The translations under genes were made by a program, and so were the position numbers. 64,000 nt of DNA from assembly GCF_005049105.1 (NCBI RefSeq), contig NZ_SUKA01000003.1:434001-498000 (forward strand), given 5' to 3'. This stretch comes from Sphingobacterium alkalisoli (lineage in GTDB: Bacteria > Bacteroidota > Bacteroidia > Sphingobacteriales > Sphingobacteriaceae). Below are positions 9,701-18,021 of this stretch, in pieces. The notes below the pieces were generated by a model. The model was given only the letters and a program-made list of their open reading frames with translations, searched no databases and was not told the origin of the DNA. Numbering within the stretch: the stretch's first letter is position 1; every line of letters starts with the position of its first letter.

Positions 9701-10823
9701 ATCCGAGAACGGCACGGTAAGCGTAAACTTACATCAGATCGATGATACATTAGAACTAACAGTCTATAACACAGGTAAAGGTATTGAAGCATCCGAATTG
9801 TCGAGCATTTTTGAACCCTACCACATGCTCGATAACGAAGATGACAGCGGCTATATGCAGTTAACAGGTCGCACCGGATTAGGGTTATCGATCTGCCGCT
9901 CTATGGTCGAATTGCTTGAAGGTAAAATAGAGGTCGAAAGTGAGCCTGATCACTATACTCAATTTCGCGTATTGCTGCCGCATATACCGGTAAGCGGCTC
10001 GGACGACCAGTTGCCTGCTAATCATAAACGGGAAGACACCGTGCTCGAAAAAATAGAAAACACAAGACCCACTATCTTGCTAGTAGACGACAATGGTGAT
10101 ATTGTATCCATGATTTCCCGTTACCTTGCTGATGATTACCATATCTTGCCGGCCGCTGATGCCGAACAGGCCTGGGAGCTACTAAACACCGAAAGCGTTT
10201 CTTTAGTCGTGACAGATATTATGATGCCCGGAAAGAATGGCTTACAGCTTATTCAAGAAATCAGAAGCGACAAATCCTTTAAACATATTCCTGTAATCGT
10301 ACTGTCTGCCCAGACTACGGAGAAGCAACAGGAGACCGGTATCCAATCTGGTGCCGACGTCTATTTAACAAAACCGTTCTCGCTTTCGCTAATGCGCTCA
10401 CATATCGTGCGGCTGGTTAAGAAAAATGAAACCATGCGAGATTACTTTCATTCGCCCGAGAGTGCTTATGAGACGACAAAGAAGAACATTGTACACCGCG
10501 ATGATAAGAAACTCATTGCCAACATCATAGCTATCATTGATGAACACATCGAAAACCCAGATTTAGGTCCTGCCTATATCGCCGAATTACTTCACACCAG
10601 TCCGCGGAGCTTATACCGTAAAGTCAAAAACATCACCTCCTTGTCCCTGATGGATTTTATCAAGGATTACCGATTTCTGACCGCCGAGCGGCTTTTGGTG
10701 TCTACCAATCTATCCGTACAAGAGGTGATGTATAAAAGTGGGATGACCAATAAATCCTACTTTTACCGCGAATTTGTAAAAAGGAATAAAGTCCCCCCGA
10801 AGGAATTCCGGAAATTGCGCTAA
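6777..10823 (+). CDS. Hybrid two-component system regulator (periplasmic sensor, histidine kinase, receiver, AraC output)
   Basis: Inner-membrane one-protein signalling system controlling glycan-utilisation operons. Order: signal peptide ending SMAQQ; repeated Reg_prop/two-bladed-propeller motifs (QDHQGYMWFGTYDGLSFY and many similar DxxGxIWxGT blades); a Y_Y_Y beta-sandwich; a membrane helix near 792-812; HisKA with FTNMTHEFYTPLTLI (His about 852); HATPase with NLVSNAFKYTSENG and TGLGLSICR. A receiver with VVTDIMMPG (Asp about 1147) and a C-terminal AraC helix-turn-helix follow. The frame is open from a GTG at 6711, but ATG at 6777 (chosen) or 6798 gives a better signal peptide. The usual HELRTP motif reads HEFYTP. 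It is divergent from the GH97-susC-susD operon, its likely target. Confidence 0.93.
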   Translation: MQLQTNTMMIFGKLRYFVTILMYTTFLLPSMAQQYNRATIYLPNNAVLYSFQDHQGYMWFGTYDGLSFYNGTEVITYRHEPANPLSLCSNIIYKITSADKDHLWISTTMGLNKLSLITRKITASYPDLPKLVHIESDAAGDTWMIPEDRVLLYHKASAKAGKGTIDRIEITDEKMTLLNINQLFIVDSTLLILKNDGHLFSKNLNEIKGRPKVNGQEVQIHQRRIVKASLSGNDLYFIDDQFSVYQYDLLTSRKHQLANIRSMANEDYGFIAQIEYYDKAVYIALKNSGVLKVGRGSEDPTVWVRPGVSVFCLLADRYQDLLWIGTDGQGVQQHSASTPVFGEVNLSQANITNKPVRTILTDSLGSIWVGTNGDGLIKISKNNTLINSRINENNIRRFNKKEGLLSSQIFGMAKSAYHDLFWIGTEKGLFYYDYKSGQVREAIHESKAPLLESIHTILEVSNSKLWLASTRFGLIEVFLEEVAGHIRVKSATNYLIQGKNFAGNEIQSMVFSGPSKLVIGLRGGQGVAEFDMEKKQHKFVSVIDPENNAAITDILSVWRDQGNAYYLGSTSGLTSFTYSRGVASDIKHYNKKDGLVNDMIHGILADELGYLWLSSSRGLIKYNPQNGLFHNYIAPTLEINEFSDDAFWKCPYTGRLYFGAVNGFVWINPQQSLQQKHARSRNFHFFDIKVKGESHPLSDFESTSANGIEIPASIQSFSLSFTVLDYLNKDYAYSYKLENYHDEWISISNANQIDFMNLPAGKYVLKVRYKNDVNTGNEQTESLYITKLPPWYSSTVALSIYALLLTALGFYVYQVSKRIARRRQEEAQKEMIKNQRKELLESKLAFFTNMTHEFYTPLTLIKGICEVLKAGVPHSDTEYQDHLNTLTSNTVALEGLIRELLNIHDPEKPAPTYHIQKDVNLTPLAAQYLKSFRLIAEKAGINYVECISADLTWNTDTAFFQRILNNLVSNAFKYTSENGTVSVNLHQIDDTLELTVYNTGKGIEASELSSIFEPYHMLDNEDDSGYMQLTGRTGLGLSICRSMVELLEGKIEVESEPDHYTQFRVLLPHIPVSGSDDQLPANHKREDTVLEKIENTRPTILLVDDNGDIVSMISRYLADDYHILPAADAEQAWELLNTESVSLVVTDIMMPGKNGLQLIQEIRSDKSFKHIPVIVLSAQTTEKQQETGIQSGADVYLTKPFSLSLMRSHIVRLVKKNETMRDYFHSPESAYETTKKNIVHRDDKKLIANIIAIIDEHIENPDLGPAYIAELLHTSPRSLYRKVKNITSLSLMDFIKDYRFLTAERLLVSTNLSVQEVMYKSGMTNKSYFYREFVKRNKVPPKEFRKLR

Positions 10824-10835
10824 TAGGCGAAGTAT

Positions 10836-13079
10836 TTACTTTGCTACAGCTTTTTCCAGTTCCTTTACAAAATCCTTACCCCAGTAATGGATATCGTAGT
10901 AGGTTACCTGATCGTATAATCGGTTTACGCGTACCCTTCTTTCGTCTTCAGGCATGAGCAACGCTTTTAGCAAGCCTTCCTTCATACTTTTCATATCATA
11001 TGGATTAGTTAAAATAGCATAAGGCAATTCCACAGACGCTCCGGCAAACTCAGACAGTACCAGTGCGCCGTCGCTTTCCAGGAAGCCCTGAACGGCCATG
11101 TACTCTTTGGCTACTAAATTGAGGCCATCCCGGAGTGGTGTAATCCAAGCAATATCACTAGATCCATATAAAGTTACCACTTCTTCAAATGGTAAAGCCC
11201 GGTAAAAGTACTGGATAGGCACCCAATCCATCGTAGCATATTTACCATTAATCTCTCCCACAGCTCTATTTACCTCATCTCGGATATTGTCATATATCGA
11301 CATGCCCTGCGATGGCGGCGTGCAGATGTTCACCAATTCTACCTTCTCTCTAAACTCCGGGTATTCGGCAAGGAATTCGCCAAAAGCCAGAATCTTTTCC
11401 AATGGACCTTTCACGTAGTCAAGTCGTTCGACAGATAGGATTGTTTTACGTCCCAGCTCTTCTTTGCTCTTTTTTACCGAAGCAATTTTGTTTTTCACTT
11501 CCGGTTGACTTAAGATCCGTTTTATTTTATCGATATTAACACCCACAGGTTGCGCGCCAAGTCGCACCTGTCTCCCATCGACTTCAATAATTTTCGTCAT
11601 CTGATCAACCCCCAACGCACAGCTGTAGGTAAGAAATTGCTTCGCGGCATTGATTTTCTTGACCACCCTAAACGGTGTATGGCTACGCAGCACATCGACA
11701 AAATTTTCTACATAGCGAGGAATATGAAAACTGATAAAATCGCACAAAAGCAAACTTCCAATGATTTCTTTCCGCCATGGAATGATATTAAATATATCTG
11801 CAGCAGGGAATGAAGTATGATGGAAGAAACCAATTTTAAGATCCGGCCTTAAGGTCTTCAAATAGGCCGGTACCATCCAAAGGTTATATTCGTGAATCCA
11901 TACCAATGCATCCTGATCGGCGTCGCGTGCAATACGCTCGGCAAATAAGCGATTGATTTTCAGGTAATGTTCCCAATCGCTATGATTAAATTTTGCCTTG
12001 TCAACAAATGAAAATATGGTTGGCCAAAATGCTTCTTTGGAAAACACTCTGTAAAACTGATCGATGTCCTTTTTGGGTAAGCTGATTGTTGATGCCACCA
12101 AGTTTGGAAAGCGCTCTTCGTCAATAAGCTGATTGGGAATAACCGGGGTATCTTCCTGCAGCACCTCTTCGCCAATCCATAAACCCGATCGGCCTTTTTC
12201 AAAAAGACCGAGCAACGAAGGAATGATCCCGTTCGGACTCTTCGGAGATACGCGTATCGCTTTTCCATTCACAATTTCCTGTTCAAAAGGTAGTCTGTGA
12301 TAGACCATCACCAACTGGTTCGTTTTCTTCTTTACCGATACGGCATTTTTGCCACGTACAGTTGGGTAATGCTTTCTAAAGGCTTCGAAATGATCCATGG
12401 ATTCCAGTATCCCTCCAGCACCTTTCTCTACCGCTTGGTACACATGTGCCAAATCCGCGGTATTATCCAATAGCGACTGCTCAGCCGCACCGACTACGAC
12501 CCCTTTGAATCCAACCTGATATAGGGAGAGATCATTTAGCGTGTCGCCGGCCACGAGTACCTCCTCGTCGGGTACACCCAGTGTTGCCACTAGCGCCCGT
12601 AAGGTGCTCCCCTTGTTTACATCTTTGGGTAAGATATCCAGATATTGATCTACCGAGGTAATCATATCGCAATCAAACTTGTCTGCAATACCCCTTATCT
12701 GATCCAGATCAACATCCTGGTCATAATAAAACGAACAACGGCGCTGTTGAGGTACTTCTTGGTACGTCACATTCGCGATATCCAAAATCTCTTGTCGGAT
12801 ATTATAAAGCGAAGGCCATTTGGCTTCGATCTCGCCTTGTAGCGGTTCCATAGACTCGAGTGAAAATCCGTTCACTACGGTGGCACCCACATCAGCAATA
12901 ATATAATTCGGTCTTGGTATAAGTGGATCGTTTAGGAGAGGAATAACTGATTCCAGTCCCCTTCCCGTTACAAAAACCAACTGAATATCTTTTTCTTGTT
13001 TAATCAAACGGTATAACCGCAAGCGGTCTTCCATACTACCGCCTAAAAATGTACCATCTAAATCTGTTGCTAACAACAT
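10836..13079 (-). CDS. ggpPS: Bifunctional HAD phosphatase / GT20 synthase, probably glucosylglycerol-phosphate synthase/phosphatase
   Basis: Cytosolic two-domain enzyme. The N-terminal HAD domain (about 1-230) has the DLDGTF nucleophile motif (D6, D8) and the VLVAGDTLNDLS acidic motif. The C-terminal GT20 domain (about 260-745) has PVGVNIDKIKRIL, ILSVERLDYVKGP and TPLRDGLNLVAKEY. Trehalose fusions normally have the synthase first and an OtsB phosphatase last. The reverse order seen here is that of GgpPS, which joins ADP-glucose and glycerol-3-phosphate and then removes the phosphate. The preceding gene makes glycerol-3-phosphate and overlaps this one (TGATG), so coupled translation is likely. 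ATG at 13079 is used; a TTG three bases upstream also lies in frame. A trehalose-6-phosphate synthase/phosphatase remains possible. Confidence 0.75.
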   Translation of the reverse strand: MLLATDLDGTFLGGSMEDRLRLYRLIKQEKDIQLVFVTGRGLESVIPLLNDPLIPRPNYIIADVGATVVNGFSLESMEPLQGEIEAKWPSLYNIRQEILDIANVTYQEVPQQRRCSFYYDQDVDLDQIRGIADKFDCDMITSVDQYLDILPKDVNKGSTLRALVATLGVPDEEVLVAGDTLNDLSLYQVGFKGVVVGAAEQSLLDNTADLAHVYQAVEKGAGGILESMDHFEAFRKHYPTVRGKNAVSVKKKTNQLVMVYHRLPFEQEIVNGKAIRVSPKSPNGIIPSLLGLFEKGRSGLWIGEEVLQEDTPVIPNQLIDEERFPNLVASTISLPKKDIDQFYRVFSKEAFWPTIFSFVDKAKFNHSDWEHYLKINRLFAERIARDADQDALVWIHEYNLWMVPAYLKTLRPDLKIGFFHHTSFPAADIFNIIPWRKEIIGSLLLCDFISFHIPRYVENFVDVLRSHTPFRVVKKINAAKQFLTYSCALGVDQMTKIIEVDGRQVRLGAQPVGVNIDKIKRILSQPEVKNKIASVKKSKEELGRKTILSVERLDYVKGPLEKILAFGEFLAEYPEFREKVELVNICTPPSQGMSIYDNIRDEVNRAVGEINGKYATMDWVPIQYFYRALPFEEVVTLYGSSDIAWITPLRDGLNLVAKEYMAVQGFLESDGALVLSEFAGASVELPYAILTNPYDMKSMKEGLLKALLMPEDERRVRVNRLYDQVTYYDIHYWGKDFVKELEKAVAK

Positions 13080-14068
13080 CAAATCATGCTCCTTTCTAAT
13101 AGTTTAAATTCTGTTTTTACCGGCATATAATTATATAAAATCCGGTACGCCGTATTCAAAATAGGCAAATTAAGTCCACGTGCAGCGGCCATATCATGTA
13201 GACCTTTTGTAGCTGTATAGCCTTCTGCTACCATAGACATGGTATCCTTTGTTTGTTCCACATTATATCCCTGTCCGATCAAAACGCCGAAGGTGCGGTT
13301 TCGGCTATGCTGCGAATATGCCGTTACGAACAGGTCACCAAGATAGCTCGAACTTCCTATCCGCGCGCCATCTAGACCCAGTGCGTGCAATAGCGTCTCT
13401 AGCTCGTGGATCGCATTGGCCACCAATACGGCAATAAAATTATCGCCATAGTTCATTCCCTTTGCCATACCACATACCAATCCCACCACATTTTTAAAAA
13501 TGGCAGCATACTCGACACCTAATAGATCTTGGCTTTCGCAAATCTGGATGTAATTCGAAGCAAGGGCATTACCCAACGCGGTGCGTAGCACTTGGTCTCC
13601 GGCACATACCGTCATGTAGGTTTTCTTACCTGCTGCAATTTCTTCCGCATGGCATGGTCCTGCTATAACAGCTTGATTCACCTGCAATGCCGAAAAACTT
13701 TTTGCCAAATATGCAGAAGGAAGTAGATTGTCTGGTCCGACTGTACCTTTTATAGAAGATATAATAATTTTACCCTCCATTTGCTGGGGATCGATCTGCT
13801 GACAAACTGCGGGGAGGTGCGCACTGGGGACGACGAATAACAGGTGCTTGCATTTGGAAAGAACGTCGTCCAAATCCGTGGAAGCTTCGATATAATCGGT
13901 ATCTAACTTGGCAAAGTTGATGTAATCCGGGTTACGGCCTTCTCGAGTAATTGCTTCTACCTGTAATTGTCGGCGTAAATACCAATATACCCGGATCTTA
14001 TTTTCTGCTAATATTTTCACTAAAGCGGTAGCCCAACTCCCACCACCTATTACACTAATTTCTCTCAA
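13079..14068 (-). CDS. gpsA: NAD(P)H-dependent glycerol-3-phosphate dehydrogenase
   Basis: Cytosolic enzyme reducing dihydroxyacetone phosphate to sn-glycerol-3-phosphate. The Rossmann motif ISVIGGGSWATAL is at the very N-terminus. Family landmarks follow: IISSIKGTV, the catalytic-lysine region YAAIFKNVVGLV, and SYLGDLFVTAYSQHSRNR. The frame is open further upstream, but the predicted promoter and leader lie inside that extension and there is no in-frame ATG. The TTG at 14068 gives 329 residues, the expected family size, so it is chosen. The gene is first in the operon with the HAD/GT20 fusion, which suggests it supplies glycerol-3-phosphate for glucosylglycerol synthesis as well as for, or instead of, lipid synthesis. 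Confidence 0.88.
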   Translation of the reverse strand: MREISVIGGGSWATALVKILAENKIRVYWYLRRQLQVEAITREGRNPDYINFAKLDTDYIEASTDLDDVLSKCKHLLFVVPSAHLPAVCQQIDPQQMEGKIIISSIKGTVGPDNLLPSAYLAKSFSALQVNQAVIAGPCHAEEIAAGKKTYMTVCAGDQVLRTALGNALASNYIQICESQDLLGVEYAAIFKNVVGLVCGMAKGMNYGDNFIAVLVANAIHELETLLHALGLDGARIGSSSYLGDLFVTAYSQHSRNRTFGVLIGQGYNVEQTKDTMSMVAEGYTATKGLHDMAAARGLNLPILNTAYRILYNYMPVKTEFKLLERSMI

Positions 14069-14088
14069 ACCATTGTGGATTTTATAAT

Positions 14089-14110
14089 AAAACAGCAGAT
14101 GTGCTGTTTT
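14089..14110 (-). promoter_or_regulatory. Hairpin in gpsA leader
   Basis: Perfect 9-bp inverted repeat (AAAACAGCA / TGCTGTTTT) with a 4-base loop. It lies between the predicted transcription start (about 14124) and the TTG start at 14068, roughly 20 bases before the start codon. It could be an mRNA structure controlling translation or an operator; no regulator is identified. Confidence 0.5.
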
Positions 14111-14130
14111 GTTTTTAGAACATACTGATG

Positions 14131-14162
14131 CAAATATAGTAAAAAATAAACTAAAAAGCAAA
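14131..14162 (-). promoter_or_regulatory. Bacteroidota-type promoter of gpsA operon
   Basis: On the minus strand, TTTG (14162-14159) is followed after 20 bases by TATATTTG (14138-14131). This matches the Bacteroidota primary-sigma consensus TTTG / TAnnTTTG. Transcription would start near 14124, giving a leader of about 55 bases before the TTG start of gpsA. Confidence 0.65.
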
Positions 14163-14434
14163 TAAAATACTCTTAAATTGACTCAACTCCATATAATGCC
14201 ATATATCCCTACGAATTAGCGGTTTATTGTATAGCACCTACCTATTATTTAACAATCTGCTAACCTCGCGTTAACGCGTTTTTTCATTTAGAACACAACA
14301 AACACTACCTACAGCAATAAAAAAAATTGAAAAAACAATAAAAAACAAAATATTTTATTGAAAAAACGGATTACCGTTGATAATAATCTTAAAAATCTGG
14401 AAGTTTGATGAAAGAAAACTATAAAACAATACAA
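14163..14434. other. AT-rich intergenic region with a 12-bp palindrome
   Basis: No gene is seen. The region holds a perfect palindrome CGCGTTAACGCG at 14267-14278 followed by six T, and an AT-rich 8-bp inverted repeat (CAATAAAA/TTTTATTG) at 14336-14360. It separates the divergent gpsA and DsbD-N-like genes and probably carries the promoter of the latter, though no good consensus is visible. Confidence 0.45.
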
Positions 14435-14881
14435 ATGAAAAGATTGATAATAATAATAACCGCACTGTTTGCCTTCAACGCAGCACAATCACAAGTGTAT
14501 GATCCCGTAAAATGGACATTTGCAGCTAAAAAGATCAGTAAAGATGAAGCTGTACTTTTTTTAAAGGCTACAATCGATAATGGTTGGAACATCTATTCGC
14601 AACATATCGGTGAGGGCGGTCCTGTAGCCACTTCATTCAGCTTTACGCCTTCTGGCGATTACCAACTCAGTGGAAAGGTACTCGAGCCTACCCCGAACAA
14701 GAAATTTGAAAAAACATTCAACATGCAGGTGTTATATTTCAACAAAGAAGTCGTTTTTCAACAAAAGATCAAATTGAAGAAAGGTCAGACTATTGTTAAA
14801 GGCGCCGTGGAATTTATGGTATGCAATGATCAGCAATGTCTGCCACCCGACGAAAAGATCTTTGCCATCAACATCAAGTAA
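14435..14881 (+). CDS. Stand-alone DsbD N-terminal-domain-like periplasmic protein
   Basis: Small exported protein of 148 residues resembling the N-terminal immunoglobulin-like domain of the thiol reductase DsbD, without the membrane or thioredoxin parts. The signal peptide is hydrophobic and ends NAAQSQ. The mature part has the NGWNIYSQH region and the signature MVCNDQQCLPPDE. The two Cys of that signature match the redox pair that exchanges electrons in DsbD. The start is taken at the ATG at 14435; ATG at 14408 is also in frame but puts ten extra residues before the signal. The M16 peptidase gene starts 33 bases downstream, so the two are probably cotranscribed. Its electron donor and client are unknown. 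Confidence 0.78.
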   Translation: MKRLIIIITALFAFNAAQSQVYDPVKWTFAAKKISKDEAVLFLKATIDNGWNIYSQHIGEGGPVATSFSFTPSGDYQLSGKVLEPTPNKKFEKTFNMQVLYFNKEVVFQQKIKLKKGQTIVKGAVEFMVCNDQQCLPPDEKIFAINIK

Positions 14882-14914
14882 TTTCTCTATCACAGAACTA
14901 TTTCAAAACACAGT

Positions 14915-17866
14915 ATGATGAATATAAAACGTCATTTTTTCCGCATCAGTATCCTTTTTATCGGTCTGAGTTTTATCCAGTCTAGCCAGGCACAGGAAAA
15001 GCACAGCTGGAAGGAAGCGGAAGCGGCAGGATACAGCTATCGCTACGTTAGCAACGATCCCATGGCTACCCGATTTTACACATTAAAAAATGGGTTTACG
15101 GTAGTCTTAACAGAAAACAAAAATGAGCCACGCATCACTGCACAAATAGCCGTGCGCGCTGGTAGTAATAATGATCCTGCGACTCACACTGGATTGGCCC
15201 ATTATCTTGAACACTTATTGTTTAAGGGTACGGATAAGTTCGGAACGTCTGATTGGAAATCCGAAAAGGTACTATTAGATCAGATCGAAGAACTGTACGA
15301 GGTATACACCACGGAGACGGATGTCGAAAAACGAAAATCACTTTATAAAGAGATAGACCGTTTATCTGTCGAAGCGTCCAAGTACTCCGTAGCCAACGAG
15401 TACGACAAGCTAATGTCTGCCATTGGTTCACAAGGTACCAACGCACATACCTGGTTTAATGAAACCATCTACAAGGAAGATATTCCCTCAAGTTCGGTCG
15501 ATAAATTTCTGATGATACAGGCCGAGCGTTTCCGTTATCCTGTATTTAGGTTATTCCATACCGAGCTAGAAACTGTTTATGAAGAAAAGAACATTAGTCT
15601 CGATAACGATGGGAACCGCGCATATGAAGCGTTATTAAAGCATCTTTTTCCAAAAACGAACTACGGACAGCAAACGACCTTAGGTACCGTAGAACACCTT
15701 AAAAACCCATCCCTAAAAGTAATCCGTTCGTTCTATGACACCTATTATGTAGCCAATAATATGGCTATTGTATTAGCGGGAGATTTTAGTTCCGACGAGA
15801 TGATCAAGAAGATAGATAAGCATTTCGGTAGCTTTAAAACTGGTACAGCGGTAGCGGATAGCAAGGTTGCTGAAGAGCCCATTCAACGTGCCGTGGTTCT
15901 TGACGTCGCAGGACCTAGTGCCCAGTACATGTTAATGGGCTATCGTATTGGTAAAAGCAATAGCCGTGATGCCCTATTGGCAGATGTTGTGGCTTCCTTG
16001 TTGAATAACGGAAAAGCTGGATTAATCGATCTAAATCTGTCTCAAAAGCAACTTGTATTAGCTGCTGGTGCAAACATCTCACAGCAAAAGGATTATGGCG
16101 TCTTCACCCTCTATGGCTATCCAAAGCAAGGACAGACGCTTGAAGAAGTGCGTTCTTTGCTTTTGTCCCAAATCGACCTCTTAAAAAAAGGTGAATTCGA
16201 TACCGAATTAATCAATGCGATCCGTGCAAACAGCACACTATCTTTTTTGCAAAGTTTAGATAATAATACGGCGCGCACGGAAAGTCTGGCTACTGATTTC
16301 ATCCGAACTAAAAGTTTAGGTTGGGATCAGGAAGTAGCTTATCTTGATGCACTTTCTAAAATCACGAAGACAGAAATCGTCGAATTTGCGAATGCATTTT
16401 TTAAAGACAATTATATTGTCGTTAATAAAAACCAAGGCATGACCGATGATATCGCTAAAGTAGAAAAGCCTCCTATCACGCCTGTTCACACCAATGCGGA
16501 TAAACAATCGTCCTATTTAAACGAAATAGCTTCGATGCCATCCCTACCCGTATCACCGGAATGGTTGGACTACAAGCGGGACATCCAAAAAGGAAAAGCA
16601 GGTAACGCAGCTGTACTATATGTACAAAACAAAGATAATCAGTTATTCAGACAAACCTTTCTTTTTGATATGGGAAGCTGGAACCATCAATTACTACCAT
16701 TGGCAGGAAACTACATTTCCTATCTTGGAACTGATAAATTAACTGGAGCACAGGTGCAAGAAGCATTTTACAAATTGGCTTGCGACTACAGCATTAATAT
16801 AGGTTCAGAAGAGACCCGTATCACGCTAACCGGCTTACAGGAAAATTATGGCAAGGCCATGGTACTCCTTACGGATCTGTTAAAGAACTGTAAAGTTGAC
16901 GAATCGGCGCTGGAAAATCTGAAGCGAGATGTGCTACAACAGCGTCAAAATAATAAGACCAACAAACGCAATATCATGCAAGGTCTTATGAATTACGCTG
17001 CATATGGTGCAAAAAATCCATTTAACGATCAATTGTCTACCGAAGCCATTATTGCGATCAAAGGCGACGAACTCGTAACCCTATTGCATGGCCTGATGGA
17101 TTACGAACATCAGGTGATCGCCTACAGTCCGCTTGCTTTAAAAGAATATAGCAAGGCACTTAGTCAGTATCACCAGTCACCAAAATCGTATACCAACATA
17201 CCTGCGAAACGTACCTATACCCGATCGGAGCAAAGTGTAAATACGGTATTGTTTGCAAACTATGATATGGTGCAAGCGGATATTAGCTGGTATAGAAAAG
17301 GGAACAATTATCAATCCGAAAAAGAAGCAAGTATTGCGCTGTTTAACAATTACTTCGGCGGAGGAATGGGATCGATCGTTTTCCAGAACTTAAGGGAAGC
17401 CAAGGGATTAGCATACACAACATATGCAACATATTCAATTCCGGCTAAAAAAGAAGACCCCTTTAGCGTATCCGCATTTATTGGTACGCAATCGGATAAA
17501 ATCAGTGATGCTGTACTCGGCATGAATTCACTACTGAATACCTTACCACGTTCAGAGAAAGCGTTTGATACAGCCAAGAAAAGCTTCCTTAGTAATATTG
17601 AAACACAGCGCATTAAAAAGGATGGCATCATCTTCAGCTATCTACAAAATCAGAAAAAGGGAATCAATCACGATAGACGCAAAGGTTGGTACGATCAAGT
17701 CAAGACCATGCAGTTTGCAGATATCGAGAACGTTCACCAAACGGAGTTGGCAAACAAGCCTTACACCTACTGTATAGTTGCTTCCGAGAAAAACGTTACG
17801 GAAGAGCAACTTCAGAACATCGGAACATTGACAAAACTAAGCCTTGAAGAGATATTTGGCTATTAA
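14915..17866 (+). CDS. M16-family zinc metallopeptidase (two fused halves)
   Basis: Exported pitrilysin/insulinase-type peptidase, 983 residues, with a signal peptide ending SSQAQ. The N-terminal half has the inverted zinc motif HYLEH (about H96, E99, H100) within GLAHYLEHLLFKG and a downstream Glu in TVYEEKNISLDND as third ligand. The C-terminal half, about residues 520-983, keeps the M16 fold (NNYFGGGMGSIVFQNLREAKGLAY) but has no HxxEH, so it is the inactive substrate-clamping half. Two M16 halves in one chain is the usual large periplasmic M16 form in Bacteroidota. It likely degrades peptides in the periplasm. A clear terminator follows. Confidence 0.93.
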   Translation: MMNIKRHFFRISILFIGLSFIQSSQAQEKHSWKEAEAAGYSYRYVSNDPMATRFYTLKNGFTVVLTENKNEPRITAQIAVRAGSNNDPATHTGLAHYLEHLLFKGTDKFGTSDWKSEKVLLDQIEELYEVYTTETDVEKRKSLYKEIDRLSVEASKYSVANEYDKLMSAIGSQGTNAHTWFNETIYKEDIPSSSVDKFLMIQAERFRYPVFRLFHTELETVYEEKNISLDNDGNRAYEALLKHLFPKTNYGQQTTLGTVEHLKNPSLKVIRSFYDTYYVANNMAIVLAGDFSSDEMIKKIDKHFGSFKTGTAVADSKVAEEPIQRAVVLDVAGPSAQYMLMGYRIGKSNSRDALLADVVASLLNNGKAGLIDLNLSQKQLVLAAGANISQQKDYGVFTLYGYPKQGQTLEEVRSLLLSQIDLLKKGEFDTELINAIRANSTLSFLQSLDNNTARTESLATDFIRTKSLGWDQEVAYLDALSKITKTEIVEFANAFFKDNYIVVNKNQGMTDDIAKVEKPPITPVHTNADKQSSYLNEIASMPSLPVSPEWLDYKRDIQKGKAGNAAVLYVQNKDNQLFRQTFLFDMGSWNHQLLPLAGNYISYLGTDKLTGAQVQEAFYKLACDYSINIGSEETRITLTGLQENYGKAMVLLTDLLKNCKVDESALENLKRDVLQQRQNNKTNKRNIMQGLMNYAAYGAKNPFNDQLSTEAIIAIKGDELVTLLHGLMDYEHQVIAYSPLALKEYSKALSQYHQSPKSYTNIPAKRTYTRSEQSVNTVLFANYDMVQADISWYRKGNNYQSEKEASIALFNNYFGGGMGSIVFQNLREAKGLAYTTYATYSIPAKKEDPFSVSAFIGTQSDKISDAVLGMNSLLNTLPRSEKAFDTAKKSFLSNIETQRIKKDGIIFSYLQNQKKGINHDRRKGWYDQVKTMQFADIENVHQTELANKPYTYCIVASEKNVTEEQLQNIGTLTKLSLEEIFGY

Positions 17867-17889
17867 GATTCTTCACACTAACTATTAGC

Positions 17890-17926
17890 ACGAGGGCGCA
17901 CTATCTTTAGTGGCCCTCGTCTTTTT
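17890..17926 (+). terminator. Intrinsic terminator after M16 peptidase
   Basis: The 8-bp stem ACGAGGGC (17890-17897) pairs with GCCCTCGT (17913-17920) and is followed by CTTTTT. This is a canonical rho-independent terminator 23 bases after the M16 stop codon. Confidence 0.9.
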
Positions 17927-18021
17927 AGGCGAGCATCCAACACTAATCTCTATATCATGTATTTTATGATGAGAACATTTGAGGGTATATCACTGTTGTA
18001 CTATAAAACAAATCAACACGA

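Noticed and set aside
14267..14278. CGCGTTAACGCG followed by T6 as an intrinsic terminator
   Set aside because: The palindrome has no loop, so it cannot form a normal terminator hairpin, and no gene ends next to it. It may be a protein-binding site.
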